DNA of 64,000 bases from Bin80 sp965261255 (lineage in GTDB: Bacteria; Bacteroidota; Rhodothermia; Rhodothermales; Bin80): assembly GCA_965261255.1 (NCBI GenBank), contig CBDHCQ010000004.1, forward strand, positions 1,488,001-1,552,000, in the 5' to 3' direction. Positions 36,013-45,700 of this stretch are shown here, in pieces. The notes beneath the pieces were generated by a model. That model was not told where the DNA came from. It did no database searches and saw only the letters and a list, made by a program, of their open reading frames with translations. Position 1 is the stretch's first letter. Every line of letters starts with the position of its first letter. The position numbers and the translations under genes are program-made.

Positions 36013-36678
36013 ATGGTTGCCGCGGTCATTCCTGCAGCGGGTACGGGGTCACGCCTCGGTGGGCTTCCGAAGCAGATGCGTCTCTTGGGAGGGGCTCCAA
36101 TGCTCTTTCGAACGACGTCCATTTTTGACCAACATCCAGCGATTTCCAGTATTGTGGTAGTGGCGCATCCGGACGCGCTTGAGGCCACAAAGAAAATACT
36201 GAAGCCTCTAAGTAAGCCATGTAATGTTCTTCCAGGGGGGGCAACGAGACAAGAGTCTGTAATAGCAGGAGTGGGTGCAGTTGAAGAGGATGTGAGCATC
36301 GTGCTGATTCACGACGTAGCACGCCCCTTTGTATTGGATCGGGTCATCGGTGATGTTATTGAAGCAGTAGAGAATACGGGGGCAGCGGCGGCAGCATTAC
36401 CGATTCAGGATACAGTTCGTTACGGGAACGAGGGGCTGTTTACCAAAACCGCATCTCGAGATGGGCTGTATGCTATGCAAACCCCGCAGGGATTCAGGCG
36501 CAGTCTATTGATAAAGGCGATGCATCAGAACAGTGGATACCCGCAGGCCACAGATGATGTTGCGCTGATGCAACGTATTGGGCAACCGGTTCGTATCGTT
36601 GAAGGTGATCCGCGTAATATTAAGATCACAACCCAATCTGACTGGGAGTGGGCTCAAAAAATATGGACGCAGAGGTAG
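36013..36678 (+). CDS. ispD: 2-C-methyl-D-erythritol 4-phosphate cytidylyltransferase (221 aa)
   Basis: Transfers CMP to MEP in the non-mevalonate isoprenoid pathway. VAAVIPAAGTGSRLGGLPKQ is the nucleotide-binding Gly-rich loop with the catalytic Lys. VLIHDVARPFV, RDGLYAMQTPQGFRR, TDDVALMQRIG and EGDPRNIKITTQSDW are the remaining signatures. Normal length. It is followed by ispF with a 3- to 6-base gap. Confidence 0.96.
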   Translation: MVAAVIPAAGTGSRLGGLPKQMRLLGGAPMLFRTTSIFDQHPAISSIVVVAHPDALEATKKILKPLSKPCNVLPGGATRQESVIAGVGAVEEDVSIVLIHDVARPFVLDRVIGDVIEAVENTGAAAAALPIQDTVRYGNEGLFTKTASRDGLYAMQTPQGFRRSLLIKAMHQNSGYPQATDDVALMQRIGQPVRIVEGDPRNIKITTQSDWEWAQKIWTQR

Positions 36679-36684
36679 CAGTTG

Positions 36685-37173
36685 ATGGTTTCAAGAGTGG
36701 GGATCGGCTATGATCTGCATCAGTTGGTGGAGGGCCGGCCGCTTATTTTAGGTGGCATAGAGATTCCTCATCCCCTAGGATTGGCAGGACATTCGGATGC
36801 CGATGTTCTACTACATGCCATCTGTGATGCCTTGCTGGGGGCGGCTGCACTCGGAGATATTGGCGTACATTTTCCAGATTCGAGCCCACACTGGAAGGGA
36901 GCAGATAGCCGAATGTTGCTCCGAAAAGTTAGTGATTTAGTATTTGAAGCTGGCTACAGTATTACAAACGTGGATGCAACCATTATCATCGAGCGTCCCA
37001 AACTGCGTCCGCACATTGAGCTCATGCGTCGTACGATAACTGGGGACCTGAACATCTCACTTGAGCAGGTTTCAATAAAGGCGACTACATCGGAGAGGTT
37101 GGGGATAATTGGACGCGAAGAAGCTGCGGCAGCCTGCGCAGTGTGCATGCTCACTGGATCCGTTGCACCGTAG
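36685..37173 (+). CDS. ispF: 2-C-methyl-D-erythritol 2,4-cyclodiphosphate synthase (~162 aa)
   Basis: Cyclises CDP-ME 2-phosphate in the same pathway as IspD. RVGIGYDLHQLVEG has the metal-binding Asp/His, and GLAGHSDADVLLHAICDALLGA has the second His. DIGVHFPDSSPHWKGADS and TSERLGIIGREEAAAACAV are the other signature segments. I start at ATG 36685; a TTG three bases earlier is also in frame. Standalone, not fused to IspD. Confidence 0.96.
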   Translation: MVSRVGIGYDLHQLVEGRPLILGGIEIPHPLGLAGHSDADVLLHAICDALLGAAALGDIGVHFPDSSPHWKGADSRMLLRKVSDLVFEAGYSITNVDATIIIERPKLRPHIELMRRTITGDLNISLEQVSIKATTSERLGIIGREEAAAACAVCMLTGSVAP

Positions 37174-37179
37174 ATCTGC

Positions 37180-37812
37180 ATGGAACAGTTTTTTACTGAT
37201 CTCCTACTCAGGGCAGCAGATATTCCTGTAGTATGGGGATATACGCTGATTTTGTTTATTGCCTGGTTGGAAAATGTATTCCCTCCGATTCCAGGAGATG
37301 TGTTGATCGTTTTTGGAGGTTACCTGGCGGCTGTTGGCCCAATGCTTCTCCTGCCGGTCATAATTTTCAGCACGCTTGGTGGCGCCATAGGATTCATGTG
37401 TATGTACTACGTTGGGCGCTACGGCGGCCCGGTGGTCCTCAAATCCCGGGCGATGCGCTGGGTACCGGATGAAACGGTTTCCAGGGTGCAGGACTGGATT
37501 GATTCCTGGGGATACTGGGTAGTTACTGCCAATCGATTCCTGAGTGGAGCGCGTACCGTCATCTCCTTTACGGTCGGAATGAGTAGAATGCCAGCATTAC
37601 CCGTAGCGGCGCTTGCTTCGCTGAGTGCAGCGGTATGGGTTACTCTTATTGCAACTCTGGGGTACATGGTGGGCGACGAATGGGAGCGCGTGACGGAATA
37701 CCTGTCGCGTTACGGCCGATTCATGTCGGCTCTGATTGCACTGTTCCTAGTCTGGCAGCTTTATAAAGCTGTCCGTCGCATACGTGCCCATAGAAAAGGT
37801 GGATCTTCTTGA
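37180..37812 (+). CDS. DedA family membrane protein (210 aa)
   Basis: Integral inner-membrane protein of the DedA/SNARE-associated (VTT) family, implicated in lipid carrier or phospholipid flipping and envelope homeostasis. AWLENVFPPIPGDVLIVFGG is the conserved reentrant motif, and RYGGPVVLKSRAM and NRFLSGARTVISFTVGMSRM are the second conserved set, with the critical Arg residues. Several helices; basic C-terminus. The last gene before the tRNA cluster, 6 bases after ispF. Confidence 0.9.
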   Translation: MEQFFTDLLLRAADIPVVWGYTLILFIAWLENVFPPIPGDVLIVFGGYLAAVGPMLLLPVIIFSTLGGAIGFMCMYYVGRYGGPVVLKSRAMRWVPDETVSRVQDWIDSWGYWVVTANRFLSGARTVISFTVGMSRMPALPVAALASLSAAVWVTLIATLGYMVGDEWERVTEYLSRYGRFMSALIALFLVWQLYKAVRRIRAHRKGGSS

Positions 37813-37890
37813 TTTTATTGCGTACAACAGGAGGCTGTAGTGTATCTGGGCATGAATAGTGATATGTATGGCAACGGGGTGACTCGTATT

Positions 37891-37963
37891 GCTGGCGTAG
37901 CTCAGCCGGTAGAGCAGCTGATTTGTAATCAGCAGGTCGGGGGTTCGAGTCCCTTCGCCAGCT
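37891..37963 (+). tRNA. tRNA-Thr (anticodon TGT)
   Basis: 73 bases with GCTGGCG/CGCCAGC acceptor arms, discriminator T, a GCTGA-TTTGTAA-TCAGC anticodon arm with TGT, and T arm GGGGG-TTCGAGT-CCCTT. No encoded CCA; a T-run follows. First of four clustered tRNAs. Confidence 0.95.
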
Positions 37964-38040
37964 CTTTTTTGTTATTTCGGAGATTTTGACGGCACAGTAG
38001 CCGGACATTTGAGTAAAACGCGGGCTGAATTTTTGTTTTG

Positions 38041-38125
38041 GGGCAGGTACCCAAGTGGCCAACGGGGGCAGACTGTAAATCTGCTGGCTAAGCCTTCGGA
38101 GGTTCGAATCCTTCCCTGCCCACCA
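38041..38125 (+). tRNA. tRNA-Tyr (anticodon GTA)
   Basis: Class II tRNA with long variable arm: acceptor GGGCAGG/CCTGCCC, discriminator A and an encoded CCA (38123-38125). The anticodon arm GCAGA-CTGTAAA-TCTGC carries GTA. It abuts tRNA-Gly with no spacer. Confidence 0.95.
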
Positions 38126-38201
38126 GCGGGAGTAGCTCAGTTGGTAGAGCATCAGCCTTCCAAGCTGAATGTCGCGAGTTCGAGCCTCGTCTCCCGCTCC
38201 A
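38126..38201 (+). tRNA. tRNA-Gly (anticodon TCC)
   Basis: Acceptor GCGGGAG/CTCCCGC, discriminator T and encoded CCA (38199-38201). The anticodon arm TCAGC-CTTCCAA-GCTGA carries TCC. It begins directly after the CCA of tRNA-Tyr, so processing must cut precisely between them. Confidence 0.95.
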
Positions 38202-38216
38202 GTTATTTTCTTGACT

Positions 38217-38288
38217 GCCGCCTTAGCTCAGGGGTAGAGCACTTCCATGGTAAGGAAGGGGGCCTCGGTTCAAATCCGAGAGGCGGCT
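38217..38288 (+). tRNA. tRNA-Thr (anticodon GGT)
   Basis: Acceptor GCCGCCT/AGGCGGC with discriminator T. The anticodon arm CTTCC-ATGGTAA-GGAAG carries GGT. No CCA follows. This second threonine isoacceptor sits 27 bases before tuf. Confidence 0.95.
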
Positions 38289-38314
38289 CCCCGACGAATA
38301 AATAGGGCAATTCA

Positions 38315-39505
38315 ATGGCAAAGGAAGTATTTCAGCGTACGAAGCCTCATGTGAATGTGGGCACGATCGGTCATGTGGACCATGGAAAGACGACGTTGAC
38401 GGCGGCGATCACGCGCGTGTTGAACGATCGATATGGCGGGACGGAGATCCGGTCATTTGATTCGATTGATAACGCACCTGAGGAGCGTGAGCGCGGGATC
38501 ACAATCGCGACGGCGCATGTGGAGTATGAGACGGGCGAGCGGCACTATGCGCACGTGGACTGTCCGGGTCATGCGGATTATGTGAAGAACATGGTGACGG
38601 GGGCTGCACAGATGGATGGCGCGATCTTGGTGGTGGATGCATCGGATGGTCCGATGCCGCAGACGCGCGAGCATATTTTGCTGGCGCGTCAGGTGGGGGT
38701 TCCCTACATCGTGGTATTCATGAACAAGGTAGATTTGGTGGATGACGAGGAGTTACTGGAGTTGGTGGAGATGGAGATACGGGAGTTACTGGATGCGTAT
38801 GAATTTCCGGGGGATGATATACCGGTGGTACAGGGATCGGCATTGGGCGCATTGAATGGTGAGTCGGAATGGGAGGCGGGGGTATTGTCGTTGATGCAGG
38901 CGGTGGATGATTATGTACCGACGCCGAAGCGAGACACGGAGCAGCCGTTTTTGATGCCGGTGGAGGATGTATTTTCGATCACGGGTCGGGGTACTGTAGC
39001 GACGGGTCGAGTAGAGCGTGGGATAGTCCGTACAGGTGAGAAGGTGGAGATCGTGGGTATTCGTCCGGAGAAGTCGACGACGACGGTGACGGGCGTGGAG
39101 ATGTTCAGGAAGATTTTGGACGAGGGTCAGGCAGGAGATAACGTGGGATTATTGCTTCGCGGTGTAGCGAAGGACGGGGTAGAGCGTGGCCAGGTGATCG
39201 TGCATCCGGATTCAATCAAGCCGCACCGGGAGTTTACGTGTGAGGTATACGTATTGAGCAAGGATGAGGGGGGTCGGCACACGCCGTTTTTCCGGGGTTA
39301 TCGTCCGCAGTTTTATTTTCGAACGACGGACGTAACGGGAGATATTGAGTTACCGGCCGACACGGAGATGGTAATGCCTGGGGACAATACCCAGTTCAAG
39401 GTAAAATTAATTCAGCCGGTGGCAATGGAGCAAGGACTCCGGTTTGCTATCCGGGAAGGTGGACGAACCGTCGGCGCCGGCGTAGTTACCAAAATCCTAG
39501 ATTGA
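38315..39505 (+). CDS. tuf: Elongation factor Tu (396 aa)
   Basis: GTPase delivering aminoacyl-tRNA to the ribosome. GTIGHVDHGKTTLTAAI is the P-loop, ERERGITIATAHVEYE the switch region, DCPGHADYVKNMVTGAAQMD the G3 motif, and MNKVDLVDDEELLELVEMEI the G4 region. Domains 2 and 3 are intact, and the end GRTVGAGVVTKIL is standard. Codon style is odd: most of the gene uses G-ending codons (ACG, GCG, CCG, GTG, TTG), but the last ~90 bases return to mixed codons like the neighbouring genes, as if the body had been replaced by recombination with another copy. Confidence 0.97.
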   Translation: MAKEVFQRTKPHVNVGTIGHVDHGKTTLTAAITRVLNDRYGGTEIRSFDSIDNAPEERERGITIATAHVEYETGERHYAHVDCPGHADYVKNMVTGAAQMDGAILVVDASDGPMPQTREHILLARQVGVPYIVVFMNKVDLVDDEELLELVEMEIRELLDAYEFPGDDIPVVQGSALGALNGESEWEAGVLSLMQAVDDYVPTPKRDTEQPFLMPVEDVFSITGRGTVATGRVERGIVRTGEKVEIVGIRPEKSTTTVTGVEMFRKILDEGQAGDNVGLLLRGVAKDGVERGQVIVHPDSIKPHREFTCEVYVLSKDEGGRHTPFFRGYRPQFYFRTTDVTGDIELPADTEMVMPGDNTQFKVKLIQPVAMEQGLRFAIREGGRTVGAGVVTKILD

Positions 39506-39516
39506 TCAAAGCATCA

Positions 39517-39589
<73 letters not shown>

Positions 39590-39604
39590 CTAAAAACCTG
39601 ACAA

Positions 39605-39802
39605 ATGAAAAAATTAGTTAATAATGCCCGAACCTACCTTGAGGAGGTGGCTGTCGAAATGCGCAAGGCCAGTTGGCCCCAGCGCAGAGAATTAGTGAAT
39701 AATACGGTGATCACACTGGTCGCGAGTTTTGTGCTCGCTCTGTTCATTTTTGGTGCGGACCGTGTGATCAGCGAGACTCTCAAAATTATTTACCCGGGCT
39801 AA
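39605..39802 (+). CDS. secE: Preprotein translocase subunit SecE (65 aa)
   Basis: Single-span inner-membrane subunit that stabilises SecY. The short form: an amphipathic helix with EEVAVEMRKASWPQRRELVN (the conserved WP-x-R segment), then one transmembrane helix (TLVASFVLALFIFGADRVIS). It lies 17 bases before nusG in the usual order. Confidence 0.95.
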   Translation: MKKLVNNARTYLEEVAVEMRKASWPQRRELVNNTVITLVASFVLALFIFGADRVISETLKIIYPG

Positions 39803-39819
39803 TCGGCAGGTAACGAAAA

Positions 39820-40389
39820 ATGGCGCTACGAAGAAGGCCTACGTTCAGATGGTACGCTTTACAGACATTCTCTGGGCATGAGAAGCGTGTCAGGGAATAC
39901 ATAATTGATGTGATTGAGCGTGAAGGGCTCAATGATCAATTAGGGGAAATATTGATTCCAACCCAGAATGTCTTCGTGATGCGCGGAGGCAAGAAGCGAA
40001 CGCGTGAAAAAACAGATTTTCCGGGTTACATGCTAGTGAACGCTATAATGGACAAGCGTCTAGTTCATGTATTCAAGGAGCAGATTTTCAAGCAGAAGAG
40101 AGAAGCAATCAAATGGTTGCCCTCGCGTGATTTTCCCGAACCGCTTATGGACGACGAAATCAAGCGTATTCTGGGTCGGATAGATGAGGCCCTGGAAACA
40201 GGCGATAAGCCGGAAATCCCATTTGCGCCTGGTGATGCGATTCAGGTGGTTGATGGCCCGTTCAACAACTTTTCCGGGGTTGTGGATGATGTCTATCCAG
40301 ATAAGATGAAAGTCCGTGTAATGGTATCCATATTCGGCCGCAAGACGCCGGTTGAACTGGATTATTTGCAGATTATGCCTCAGGAGTAA
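39820..40389 (+). CDS. nusG: Transcription antitermination factor NusG (189 aa)
   Basis: Binds RNA polymerase to suppress pausing and couple transcription to translation. The NGN domain starts FRWYALQTFSGHEKRVREYI, and TDFPGYMLVNAIMDKR is its conserved strand. The KOW domain near the end is FAPGDAIQVVDGPFNNFSGV. Normal length. After it a 90-base gap precedes rplK. Confidence 0.95.
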   Translation: MALRRRPTFRWYALQTFSGHEKRVREYIIDVIEREGLNDQLGEILIPTQNVFVMRGGKKRTREKTDFPGYMLVNAIMDKRLVHVFKEQIFKQKREAIKWLPSRDFPEPLMDDEIKRILGRIDEALETGDKPEIPFAPGDAIQVVDGPFNNFSGVVDDVYPDKMKVRVMVSIFGRKTPVELDYLQIMPQE

Positions 40390-40479
40390 ATTTTTTGCGA
40401 ATATGTGGGAACCCTATAGTTTCCATTGCGTACTAATGGGCTACCTAGGATCTCATAGCACCCTGATTAAGACTCAGTA

Positions 40480-40920
40480 ATGGCTGCAGGCAAACCGGTA
40501 GAGAGCCTAATAAAGCTCCAAATCAAGGCTGGACAGGCGAATCCAGCTCCCCCCATTGGCCCAGCGCTTGGACAGCATGGGCTGAATATCATGGATTTTT
40601 GCAATCAGTTCAATTCGGCAACCAAAGACCGTATGGGGCTGGTGTTGCCCGTAGTGATCAGTGTTTACGCAGATAAATCCTTTTCATTCGTGGTCAAGAG
40701 TCCCCCGGCTGCAGTTCTGTTGCTGCAAGCGGCGAATATCAGTAAAGGGGCGGACGATTCAATTCGCAATAAAGTAGGGACAGTAACATGGGATATGTGT
40801 CGTGATATTGCAAGCCAAAAGATGGAAGACCTCAATGCATTCGATTTGGATAAGGGGGCGGCTATGATTGCAGGGACCGCCCGCTCAATGGGTGTCATTG
40901 TAACAGGACGCCCGGTCTAG
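40480..40920 (+). CDS. rplK: 50S ribosomal protein L11 (146 aa)
   Basis: Part of the GTPase-associated stalk base. LIKLQIKAGQANPAPPIGPA is the N-terminal signature, and TFSAVFVV-like SFVVKSPPAAVLLLQAANI and MIAGTARSMGVIVTG cover the rRNA-binding C-terminal domain. It starts the L11-L1-L10-L7/L12-rpoB-rpoC series. Confidence 0.97.
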   Translation: MAAGKPVESLIKLQIKAGQANPAPPIGPALGQHGLNIMDFCNQFNSATKDRMGLVLPVVISVYADKSFSFVVKSPPAAVLLLQAANISKGADDSIRNKVGTVTWDMCRDIASQKMEDLNAFDLDKGAAMIAGTARSMGVIVTGRPV

Positions 40921-40977
40921 GTCGTTTGATTGACCAACTGATTAGGAGCCTAATCATTTATATCACAACAAAACTGT

Positions 40978-41688
40978 ATGGCAAGGAAAGGAAGGCGCTA
41001 CAAGAATGCTTCAAAGGTGATTGAAGAAGCTGGGGGCGGGCCGTTTACGCTACAGGAAGCGGCAAAGGTCCTTAAGAGTACCGACCCGGCGAAGTTTGAC
41101 GAATCTGTAGATATTGATCTCCGCCTGGGCGTCGATCCGCGTCATGCGGACCAGATGGTTCGAGGCAGTGTGGCGCTGCCGCATGGCACGGGCAAGCAAA
41201 TGCGTGTGCTGGTTTTGACCAGTCCAGATAAGCAGGAGGAAGCGGAGGCAGCCGGGGCTGACCATGTGGGGCTCGATGAATATGTCCAGCGCATTCAGGA
41301 AGGATGGACAGACATAGATGTAGTTATTGCAACCCCGAATGTTATGTCCAAGGTTGGTCGACTCGGCCGGATACTTGGGCCACGAGGCCTAATGCCGAAT
41401 CCCAAGAGTGGTACGGTTACGTTTGACATAGCCGGAGCAGTAGAAGCCGTTAAGGCCGGAAAAATTGATTTCCGTGTTGATAAGCAGGGAAACCTGCATA
41501 CAGGGATTGGTCGCGCGTCCTTCAATGCCAAACAGCTTGAAGAGAATGCACGTGCATTTCTCTTGGAAGTTCTCCGCCTGCGGCCTGCGTCAGCAAAAGG
41601 CACATATGTGCGCTCAATCACGCTCTCTACGAGTATGGGGCCTCCAGTCTCAGTCTCACGTATGGAAGCGATCAATATTGTTCGATAG
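40978..41688 (+). CDS. rplA: 50S ribosomal protein L1 (236 aa)
   Basis: L1-stalk protein and, in many bacteria, a translational repressor of the L11 mRNA. SVDIDLRLGVDPRHADQMVR and GRLGRILGPRGLMPNPKSGT are the rRNA-binding signatures. The end SITLSTSMGPPVSV is standard. Only 4 bases separate its stop from the L10 start. Confidence 0.96.
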   Translation: MARKGRRYKNASKVIEEAGGGPFTLQEAAKVLKSTDPAKFDESVDIDLRLGVDPRHADQMVRGSVALPHGTGKQMRVLVLTSPDKQEEAEAAGADHVGLDEYVQRIQEGWTDIDVVIATPNVMSKVGRLGRILGPRGLMPNPKSGTVTFDIAGAVEAVKAGKIDFRVDKQGNLHTGIGRASFNAKQLEENARAFLLEVLRLRPASAKGTYVRSITLSTSMGPPVSVSRMEAINIVR

Positions 41689-41692
41689 TTGG

Positions 41693-42223
41693 ATGCCAGT
41701 GACCAAAGCTCAGAAAAAGGAAGAAGTCGCCCTTCTTACGGAAAAACTTGAAGATAAGCCCTCTGTTTATATAACAGATTATAAAGGGCTTGATGTAGCC
41801 GAGATGAGCGGGTTGCGGCAGGTGTTGCGAGATGCCGGTGTGGACTATCGTGTGGTCAAGAATACGTTGCTCAAGCGTGCCATGGAGAGCACGGGCGGTT
41901 ACGATGTGGCATTTGATCATCTGTGCGGCCCAACAGCAATCGCGATCAGTGTCGAACCTAGTGCGGCAGCGCGGGCGATCAAGGCATTCAGGAAAAGCTC
42001 CGGCCAGCCCCTTCCCGAGCTCAAAGCAGCCGTCGTGGACGGCGTTCTTTTTGAAGGAGAACAGATTGATGTGCTTGCTTCGCTCAAATCCAAAGATGAA
42101 TTGCTGGGTGAGGTGGTTACGCTTTTGCTTTCCCCTATCCAGAGTGTTATATCTGCAGTCGAATCACCAGGATCGAGTCTTTTGGCTATTCTGGAAGCTC
42201 TGCAGGAACGTGAAGAGGCTTGA
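41693..42223 (+). CDS. rplJ: 50S ribosomal protein L10 (176 aa)
   Basis: Stalk protein that carries the L7/L12 dimers. The frame is open far upstream inside rplA, but ATG 41693 gives the normal N-terminus (MPVTKAQKKEEVALLTEKL, then VYITDYKGLDVAEM). RVVKNTLLKRAMES is the conserved rRNA-binding part. With only a 4-base gap to rplA there is no room for the L10 leader known in E. coli; control of rplJ-rplL would have to act elsewhere. Confidence 0.95.
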   Translation: MPVTKAQKKEEVALLTEKLEDKPSVYITDYKGLDVAEMSGLRQVLRDAGVDYRVVKNTLLKRAMESTGGYDVAFDHLCGPTAIAISVEPSAAARAIKAFRKSSGQPLPELKAAVVDGVLFEGEQIDVLASLKSKDELLGEVVTLLLSPIQSVISAVESPGSSLLAILEALQEREEA

Positions 42224-42299
42224 CTAAGTCATCATCCCTTAATCTGCGGCGCAGCTTTTGCGGGCTGAGACCGCCGCTGGAAAATCCAAATAACAAACC

Positions 42300-42680
42300 A
42301 TGGCAGATTTAAAAACACTGGCTGAAGAGCTGGTATCACTCACAATCAAAGAGGCCAGTGACCTGGCTTCAATTCTGGAAAACGATTATGGCATCAGGCC
42401 GGCGGCTGCAGCCGTAGCCGTGGCTGCACCAGGTGCAGCTGGCGGCGAGGAAGAAGCCGCTGCAGAACAGACGGAGTTTGATGTAATTCTCAGCAATTTT
42501 GGCAGCAGCAAGATTGGGGTCATCAAAACGGTCCGTGCCATTACAGGGCTCGGCCTGAAAGACGCTAAGGCACTTGTTGACAGTGCGCCGGCTCCTGTCA
42601 AAGAGGGGGTATCCAAGGAAGAGGCGGAGGACATTAAATCACAACTTGAGGCTGCAGGCGCAGAAATTGAAGTTAAGTAG
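42300..42680 (+). CDS. rplL: 50S ribosomal protein L7/L12 (126 aa)
   Basis: Stalk protein recruiting translational GTPases. An N-terminal dimerisation helix (LAEELVSLTIKEASDLASIL) is followed by an Ala/Glu-rich hinge (AAVAVAAPGAAGGEEEAAAE). The factor-binding C-terminal domain then runs FDVILSNFGSSKIGVIKTVR to GLGLKDAKALVDSAPAPVKE. Normal length. Confidence 0.97.
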   Translation: MADLKTLAEELVSLTIKEASDLASILENDYGIRPAAAAVAVAAPGAAGGEEEAAAEQTEFDVILSNFGSSKIGVIKTVRAITGLGLKDAKALVDSAPAPVKEGVSKEEAEDIKSQLEAAGAEIEVK

Positions 42681-42766
42681 TATCGGCTCGCTCAGCCGGA
42701 ACAAGAGTTTTACCACTGGGGGCTCCGTCGCCAGTAACTTTATCCATTAACATCCCCTAGGTGTGC

Positions 42767-45700
42767 ATGTCCGAAAAAAATGGCCAACATGTGGCTCGTA
42801 CGAATTTTGCTCGTTCGCGCTCGATTCTGGATTATCCGGATTTCCTAGATGTGCAGCTTGGATCCTACGAAGATTTCGTTCAAGCCAAGCTGTCCCCCGA
42901 TCAACGCTCTGCCGAGAAAGGGTTACAACGGATATTCGAGAGCCAGTTCCCGATTGAGGATACCAAGGGACGTTACACTCTGGAGTTTTTTGAATACTCT
43001 CTGGGTGCACCCAAGCACACCATTGAGGAATGTCTCTCGCAAGGTCTGCATTATGCAATTCCAGTCAAAGCCAGACTGAGGCTTTCGGCTAATGACGACG
43101 ACGATGAGGATGAAGCAGATGAAACCGTAGAACAGGAAGTTTATCTCGGGGATCTGCCCGCAATGACGGATCGTGGATCGTTCATCATCAATGGCGCTGA
43201 GCGCGTTGTTGTTTCGCAGTTGCATCGGAGCCCGGGGGTCTTCTTTGGTCAGGCGATCCATGCGAATGGTACACGACTGTACTCAGCAAGGATTATTCCA
43301 ATCCGCGGGTCCTGGATTGAATTCTCCACGGATGTTCAGAACGTAATATGGGCGTATATAGACCGCAAGCGCAAGATGCCGGTCACGACTCTGTTACGGA
43401 CCCTTGGCTTTGGTGAAACGGACGAGATTATTCGCCTCTTCAATCTCGCGAAGGGGGTTAGCACACGCACTCAGCACCATTTCCAGAGGGCAATCGGTGG
43501 CAGACTGGCATTTGATGTCGTCAAGCCCGTCACTCCCGTACGCGACCTGGATAGTGAATCTGGCGAATTTCGGGGCGGATACATAGAGCAGGAGACCGGT
43601 GTTGCCATTGAGATTAAGACCCAGGAGGCAGACGATTATGTCGAAATTCTGGATAAGCAGACCGGTGAGTTGATCGAGGGCCTTGATAAAGAAACTGGTG
43701 ACCCTGTTGAGTACATCAATGAGTCGACCGGTGAAGTAGTGGAGGAGCGTGTCATCAATCGACTTCTTCTTCCTGCGGAGCATGTCATCACAGAAGATGA
43801 CTGGGAAATCCTTCACCAATACGAGGTGGGGCGGGTTTACGTGCTGCATGAGGAGAATGCGGATCTGTTGGATACGAGTTCACTCGTCAAGACGCTTCGG
43901 CGTGATCCATCCAGTAATCAAGAAGAGGCCCTGAAAGAGCTCTATCGCGTGCTTCGAGATGCTGAGCCGCCGGATTCTGATGCCGCAAAGAATATTCTTG
44001 ACCGCCTCATTTTTAGCGAAAAGCGCTATGATCTTGGGGCGGTTGGCCGTTACCGCATTAACAAGCGGTTGGGGTTGAAGGTGTCGGAGGAGACGGTCAC
44101 ACTCACGCAGGAAGATATCGTAGCTATAATCAGAAAACTGCTGGAGCTGCGTGCAGGGCGAAGCGGACTCGACGATATCGACCATTTGAGCAATCGGCGT
44201 GTGCGCACCGTAGGTGAACAGTTGGGACTCCAGTTTTCGCTTGGTCTGGCCCGCATGGCCCGTACGATACGCGAACGTATGAATGCAAGGGATGCAGATT
44301 CTTTAACTCCCCAGGATCTGGTTAACGCCAAAACTATCTCCAGTGTCATTAATACGTTCTTCGGAACGAACCAGCTGAGTCAGTTTATGGATCAGACCAA
44401 TCCACTGGCTGAGTTGACACATAAACGCCGAATGTCGGCCCTGGGACCAGGTGGATTGACGAGGGAGCGAGCAGGATTTGAGGTTCGTGATGTGCACTAC
44501 ACACACTATGGACGACTTTGTCCTATTGAAACACCGGAGGGGCCAAACATTGGACTGATCTCCTCGCTGTGCGTGCACGGAAGGATAAATCACTTTGGTT
44601 TTATTGAAACGCCTTATCGAGTGGTGAGGGATGGAAAAGTGACGGATTCCATTGTTTACCTATCAGCGGAGGAGGAAGACGATGCCGTTATCGCCCAGGC
44701 GAATGCCCGCATTGGTGATGATGGTAACTTTCTGGATAGTCTGGTACGGTGCCGCTACCGGGGAGAGGTACCCTCTGAGCGGCCGGATCGGATCCAGTAT
44801 ATGGATATTTCTCCGAACCAGATTGTCTCGCCAAGTGCCTCAATAATTCCATTCCTTGAGCATGACGATGCAAACCGCGCGCTCATGGGGTCAAACATGC
44901 AGAGGCAGGCCGTGCCGTTGCTCCGTGCGGAAGCTCCAATCGTGGGGACAGGCATGGAGGGGCGAGTGGCACGGGATTCCCGCGCTGCGTTGGTCGCCGA
45001 AGGCAAAGGTGTAGTTGAGTATGTGGATGCCAGGCGAATTATCATTCGCTACAATCAATCTCACGTTGCGCGTAGGTTGGCGTTCGAGGAACCGGTAAAA
45101 GAGTATTCCCTCACTAAATTCCGGCGCACGAATCAGGATACCTGTATCAATCAAAAACCTATTGTCGAGGCAGGGCAAAAGGTTGCCGAGGGTACAGTAT
45201 TAACCGACGGGTTCAGCACCGAAAAAGGCGAGCTTGCCTTGGGCAAGAATGTTCTGGTAGCATTCATGCCATGGAGAGGATACAACTTTGAGGACGCAAT
45301 CGTTCTGTCGGAGCGTCTAGTTGCGGAAGATGTATTTACTTCTGTTCACATTGAATCTTTTGATCTACAGGTTAGGGAGACGAAGCGTGGGCAGGAGGAA
45401 CTTACACGTGAGATTCCAAATGTGTCCGTTGAATCCACTAAGGACCTGGATGAGCGCGGAATAATACGGGTCGGTGCCGAGGTGAAGGCAGGGGATATTA
45501 TCGTTGGCAAGATTACGCCGAAGGGTGAGACTGATCCGACACCAGAGGAAAAATTGCTTCGAGCTATTTTCGGAGACAAAGCCGGGGACGTAAAGGATGC
45601 CTCGCTGAAAGCACCGCCAGGGATGAAAGGCGTTGTGATTGATACACAACTATTCAGCCGGCGCAATTCGGATCCTGAGTCAAAAAAGCGTGAGCATCAG

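Noticed and set aside
42224..42299. Possible L10 leader or attenuator between rplJ and rplL
   Set aside because: The gap contains a GC-rich stretch (gcggcgcagc ... gccgcc) but no stem convincing enough to call; the known L10 leader lies before rplJ, where only 4 bases are free.
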